DNA from: a virus
Direction: 5' to 3' (one strand)
IMG/VR virus record: IMGVR_UViG_3300047380_001831
Span: 1-41,059 of that record
DNA length: 41,059 nt
Each line of letters begins with the position of its first letter. The first letter of the stretch is position 1. This document shows, piece after piece, positions 38,596 through 41,059 of the stretch. A model generated the notes under the pieces. That model saw only the letters and a program-made list of their open reading frames with translations, ran no database searches and was not told the DNA's origin. The position numbers were made by a program, and so were the translations under genes.

Positions 38596-39363
38596 TTATC
38601 TCATAATTCTAGGTGTATCATAAGAATGGGTGTAATTGGAACCTAACATTACTTCATGTAAATTAATTTCTTGTTCAGGAGAAGTTTGTATGTCATTATC
38701 TCTTAAGTGCTGAAGTAAAGAAGTTTCTACATATAGATGACTAGCATCAATATCATTCATGAATTGTTTATATTTAGAATCTCTAAAATAATAATTAATT
38801 AAGTGGGGAAAGAAATTATGGTAAGTTTTCATAGCATTATATCCTCCAACTGCAAATTGATCATTAATATTTCGGATACCTTGTCTATCAAAACTATGTT
38901 TAAAAGAATGAACTTTAGAAGGATCTAATTGTGTTATATCTGTTAAATAAGGGTGATTTACTGGAGTATAATGAGAAAATAAAAGATCAAATCTTGCTCT
39001 AATAATGTAGTCATATTTAATTCCGGAGGATTCTAATAAATCCCAGGCTCTTTTAAATGATAAAGTCATACCAAAATGGCTATCAAATCTACCTACGTCT
39101 TCAATACCATAAGAGTCAAATCTAATACCTTTTTCAAATAAATGGTTTTTAGGTTGATATAATTCTAATGCTCTATCATAAGCTGACATATCAGCTTCAT
39201 ATTTATGCATTAACTTCCCATAATGATACTTATAGTAATATTTATCTTTCCAGGAATGCATGTAAACATCAATATCATATTTTGATAAAAAATGTTTATT
39301 TAATTCATAAAAACCAGCTTCTAATCTACGTGGTTGTCCACTTATAGTCATTGCTATTTTCAT
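38596..39363 (-). CDS. Glycosyltransferase-like protein, tandem copy 2
   Basis: A 255-residue paralogue of the gene at 37842-38594. It has the same opening (MKIAMTISGQPRRLEAGFY), YDIDVYMHSWK, YQPKNHLFEKGIRFD, KRAWDLL and DYIIRARFDLLFSHY, then NDQFAVGGYNAMKTYHNFFP. Both contain the Arg-x-Asp-Leu-Leu-Phe strand, so both may be active. The insertions and C-terminal parts differ, which suggests different acceptors or sugars after duplication. It overlaps the third copy by four bases (ATGA). Confidence 0.7.
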   Translation of the reverse strand: MKIAMTISGQPRRLEAGFYELNKHFLSKYDIDVYMHSWKDKYYYKYHYGKLMHKYEADMSAYDRALELYQPKNHLFEKGIRFDSYGIEDVGRFDSHFGMTLSFKRAWDLLESSGIKYDYIIRARFDLLFSHYTPVNHPYLTDITQLDPSKVHSFKHSFDRQGIRNINDQFAVGGYNAMKTYHNFFPHLINYYFRDSKYKQFMNDIDASHLYVETSLLQHLRDNDIQTSPEQEINLHEVMLGSNYTHSYDTPRIMR

Positions 39364-39893
39364 TCTATAGAAGTTTTAAGAATATCTAATGAAAGATTTT
39401 TAGTATGTAGGTGATATTTAATTAAACTTAAGGTTTCATTAATTTCCTTATTTTCCCAATTTTTATATTCTTCATCCATAAAAGTATAGTATAAAGCATA
39501 AGTAAAAACATCGGCATAATGTTCTGAAATTGTGGGGGAGCATATAGCAAATTTTTCAGGGGTATTATTATAAATAATTTCACCAAATTTAATATGAATT
39601 ATATGGTCGTAATCATTATTAGATTCTCTAATTAAATTATAACTAGAGTGTGTTGAATATAAATTATTTAAAATTTGATTTAACTCTAAATTATTATCAT
39701 CAAAAGGAATTGGTGGTTGAGTGTAAAAAGATTTAGGAGTATATAATTTTATAATTTCCTCTATATTATTTAAATTATCCCAAGTGTGAATATACACATC
39801 ACAATTATATTTATCTAAATAATTTTCTTTTAACCAATTATATCCTTCTTTATAATTAAAAGAATCTCCACTTATACAAATTGCTATACCCAT
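39360..39893 (-). CDS. Shortened, divergent copy 3 of the glycosyltransferase-like family
   Basis: A 177-residue relative of the two genes downstream. It keeps the opening pattern (MGIAICISGDSFNYKEGYNW, YNCDVYIHTWDN, YTPKSFY), but the central strand reads HIIHIKFGEIIYN, so the Arg and Asp of RYDLLF/RFDLLF are lost. The C-terminal third is short. It is therefore probably inactive as an enzyme, perhaps a partner of the other copies, or decaying. The frame is intact and coupled to its neighbours by overlaps of one and four bases. Confidence 0.6.
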   Translation of the reverse strand: MGIAICISGDSFNYKEGYNWLKENYLDKYNCDVYIHTWDNLNNIEEIIKLYTPKSFYTQPPIPFDDNNLELNQILNNLYSTHSSYNLIRESNNDYDHIIHIKFGEIIYNNTPEKFAICSPTISEHYADVFTYALYYTFMDEEYKNWENKEINETLSLIKYHLHTKNLSLDILKTSIE

Positions 39894-40507
39894 TATTTAA
39901 ATGATTCTCCTCCTAACCATAAAACAAAAGATTTTCTAGTACCTTTAGTTACAGGAGTTATTCTATGCATCATAAAAGAAGGGAAAATTACTACATTACC
40001 TTTACCTTTAGGTGCAGTCATAGGTTGTTGACCTCCTGACCAGATTTGTAAATCTCCACCTTCATACTCACTTGAATCAGATAATTGAACTGTAACTGAA
40101 ATTTTTCTAAATTTCATAAAACCAGAAGACCCAATATCCATATGCCAATCATAATGACCTTTATTAGTACTGTAATATTCAGTATATTGAATTTGTTCTG
40201 GCATATTATAAATGTTAAAATTAAACATTTCATTATTAGCGGTTTTGGCTAACATACCAATTTTATCATAAATCCATTTAGTGTCTTCACTAAAAGGTAC
40301 CCATTTAATTGTTGAACTACGTGAATCTAAACCTTCACCACTTTCTTGACCCCCAGATTCAGTAACACCTGGGGTAGATGGAATTTCTTGAACTTGGGTT
40401 TCTAATTGGGTTAATTCATCAGGAGTAAAACCTTCTTTAAACCAATAATAATTAGTTTGGTTAACATGCTTGTCAAAATCTAGTGGAAAAGAATAAAGTG
40501 TATCCAT
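39893..40507 (-). CDS. 2-oxoglutarate/Fe(II) oxygenase, PKHD (prolyl hydroxylase-like) type
   Basis: A 204-residue protein with the double-stranded beta-helix signature. It shows HYDWHMDIG (iron ligands His and Asp), KISVTVQLSDSSEYEGGDLQIW, then VVIFPSFMMHRITPVTKGTRKSF with the distal His and the basic residue that binds 2-oxoglutarate. This is the pattern of PKHD-type hydroxylases in phages and bacteria. The substrate is not known; hydroxylation of phage structural protein is a reasonable guess given the tail genes and glycosyltransferases alongside. It overlaps the third glycosyltransferase-like gene by one base. Confidence 0.87.
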   Translation of the reverse strand: MDTLYSFPLDFDKHVNQTNYYWFKEGFTPDELTQLETQVQEIPSTPGVTESGGQESGEGLDSRSSTIKWVPFSEDTKWIYDKIGMLAKTANNEMFNFNIYNMPEQIQYTEYYSTNKGHYDWHMDIGSSGFMKFRKISVTVQLSDSSEYEGGDLQIWSGGQQPMTAPKGKGNVVIFPSFMMHRITPVTKGTRKSFVLWLGGESFK

Positions 40508-40510
40508 ATT

Positions 40511-41059
40511 TTATTTATTTATTGATGTAAATGTTACTAATATATATCTTGTACCTTCTTCTACGGGACGACCCCCATGTAAATGAGTTATTGTTCCTGG
40601 GTGGCACATAGCATTACCTAATTTTTTAGGTTGTACAGTTGTTTTGTATTTAGGTAAATATGTACCTCCACCTTTAAAATCATCATTTAATCTGACATTT
40701 AAAGTAATTAAGGAACTATCATGGTGTAAATCTAAACTGCCTTGATTTTTTGTATCGTATTTAGCTATAAAATTCTCACTATTTAAAGTATTCCATTCAT
40801 CTCCTGCTAAATCCCAAAACCAAACCCAAATAGGGTAAACAAATTCTTCTAATACTCTTTGGTATATTTTTTGCATTTTTAAACTTTCCATTGTTTGGTC
40901 AGTTGTAGGATAAAATTTATGCCTATCTGTTACCCAAGTATGATCTTCTGCTAATTGGATAATTTCATTACAAAATTTTTCTGTAAATAAAGGAAATTCT
41001 AAAACATTAGGACCAATTTCATCTACCATTAATTTGTATTGTCCTTTTCTAATATGAGG
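40511..41059 (-). CDS. Lysyl-hydroxylase (PLOD)-like 2OG/Fe(II) oxygenase, 5' end outside window
   Basis: The frame stays open to the window edge; ATG 41029 is an internal candidate start but the upstream codons (HIRKGQYKL) read like protein too. The visible part follows the C-terminal domain of animal procollagen-lysine hydroxylases. It has NVLEFPLFTEKFCNEIIQLAE, LDLHHDSSLITLNVRLN (iron His and Asp), KGGGTYLPKY, then MCHPGTITHLHGGRPVEEGTRYILVTF with the distal His and the 2-oxoglutarate Arg. Animal enzymes and a giant-virus relative carry a glycosyltransferase domain before this one, so the missing N-terminus matters. Predicted reaction: hydroxylation of lysine in a protein, providing an attachment site for sugars. 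Confidence 0.83.
   Translation of the reverse strand, partial: PHIRKGQYKLMVDEIGPNVLEFPLFTEKFCNEIIQLAEDHTWVTDRHKFYPTTDQTMESLKMQKIYQRVLEEFVYPIWVWFWDLAGDEWNTLNSENFIAKYDTKNQGSLDLHHDSSLITLNVRLNDDFKGGGTYLPKYKTTVQPKKLGNAMCHPGTITHLHGGRPVEEGTRYILVTFTSINK

Noticed and set aside
1-41059. tRNA genes, CRISPR arrays, insertion sequences, integrase or attachment sites
   Set aside because: All gaps between genes are short and accounted for. No cloverleaf, direct-repeat array or transposase/integrase motif was seen by eye.

Overview
The window is one contiguous piece of a large, AT-rich, tailed-phage genome with a contractile tail (myovirus). Every convincing gene is on the minus strand, so transcription runs from base 41059 toward base 1. 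The host is most likely a Bacteroidota (flavobacterium-like) bacterium. Starts are preceded by A/T-rich leaders rather than Shine-Dalgarno sites, promoters fit the Bacteroidota pattern (TTTG about 20 bases before TAnnTTT), and lytic and structural genes resemble those of flavobacterial phages. The replication and tail genes are distant relatives of the T4 set. No tRNA, rRNA, CRISPR array, transposon or integrase was seen.

Layout in the direction of transcription. (a) 41059-35543: a decoration island with two 2-oxoglutarate/Fe(II) oxygenases (one resembling animal procollagen lysyl hydroxylase), three tandem related glycosyltransferase-like genes and a two-domain glycosyltransferase. (b) 35527-23370: the tail module, with sheath, tube, gp26-like baseplate protein, a small overlapping ORF that may be reached by frameshifting, tape measure, baseplate proteins, a LysM-like protein and a giant hub protein ending in an M15 peptidoglycan peptidase. 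(c) 23358-17279: replication and recombination, with a short family A DNA polymerase, gp32-like SSB, UvsX/RecA, a 5'-nuclease and a DnaB-type helicase. (d) 17257-14555: class Ia ribonucleotide reductase. (e) 14519-9083: a small membrane protein, a terminator, then a membrane PAS histidine kinase and a receiver-only response regulator. These run straight into membrane and coiled-coil proteins, an M15 endolysin, a holin and another membrane coiled-coil protein. (f) 9009-6914: small genes with tandem promoters, then thymidylate synthase. (g) 6910-1: a 7-deazaguanine DNA-modification operon (dpdA, queC, queD, queE, folE) interleaved with thioredoxin, an aminotransferase, a GNAT acetyltransferase, a nuclease and a purine phosphoribosyltransferase.

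How the parts fit. NrdAB, ThyA and thioredoxin supply deoxynucleotides. Pol, helicase, SSB, UvsX and the 5'-nuclease copy the genome. FolE, QueD, QueE and QueC would make preQ0 or a precursor from GTP, and DpdA would swap it for guanine in phage DNA, shielding it from nucleases.

The most unusual items are the two-component system placed directly upstream of the lysis genes, and the lysyl-hydroxylase/glycosyltransferase island. Also notable are a family of promoter matches with constant 20-bp spacing, some carrying covarying hairpins in the spacer, and several 7-deazaguanine enzymes with altered metal-binding residues. All functional statements come from reading translated motifs by eye; no database search was run.
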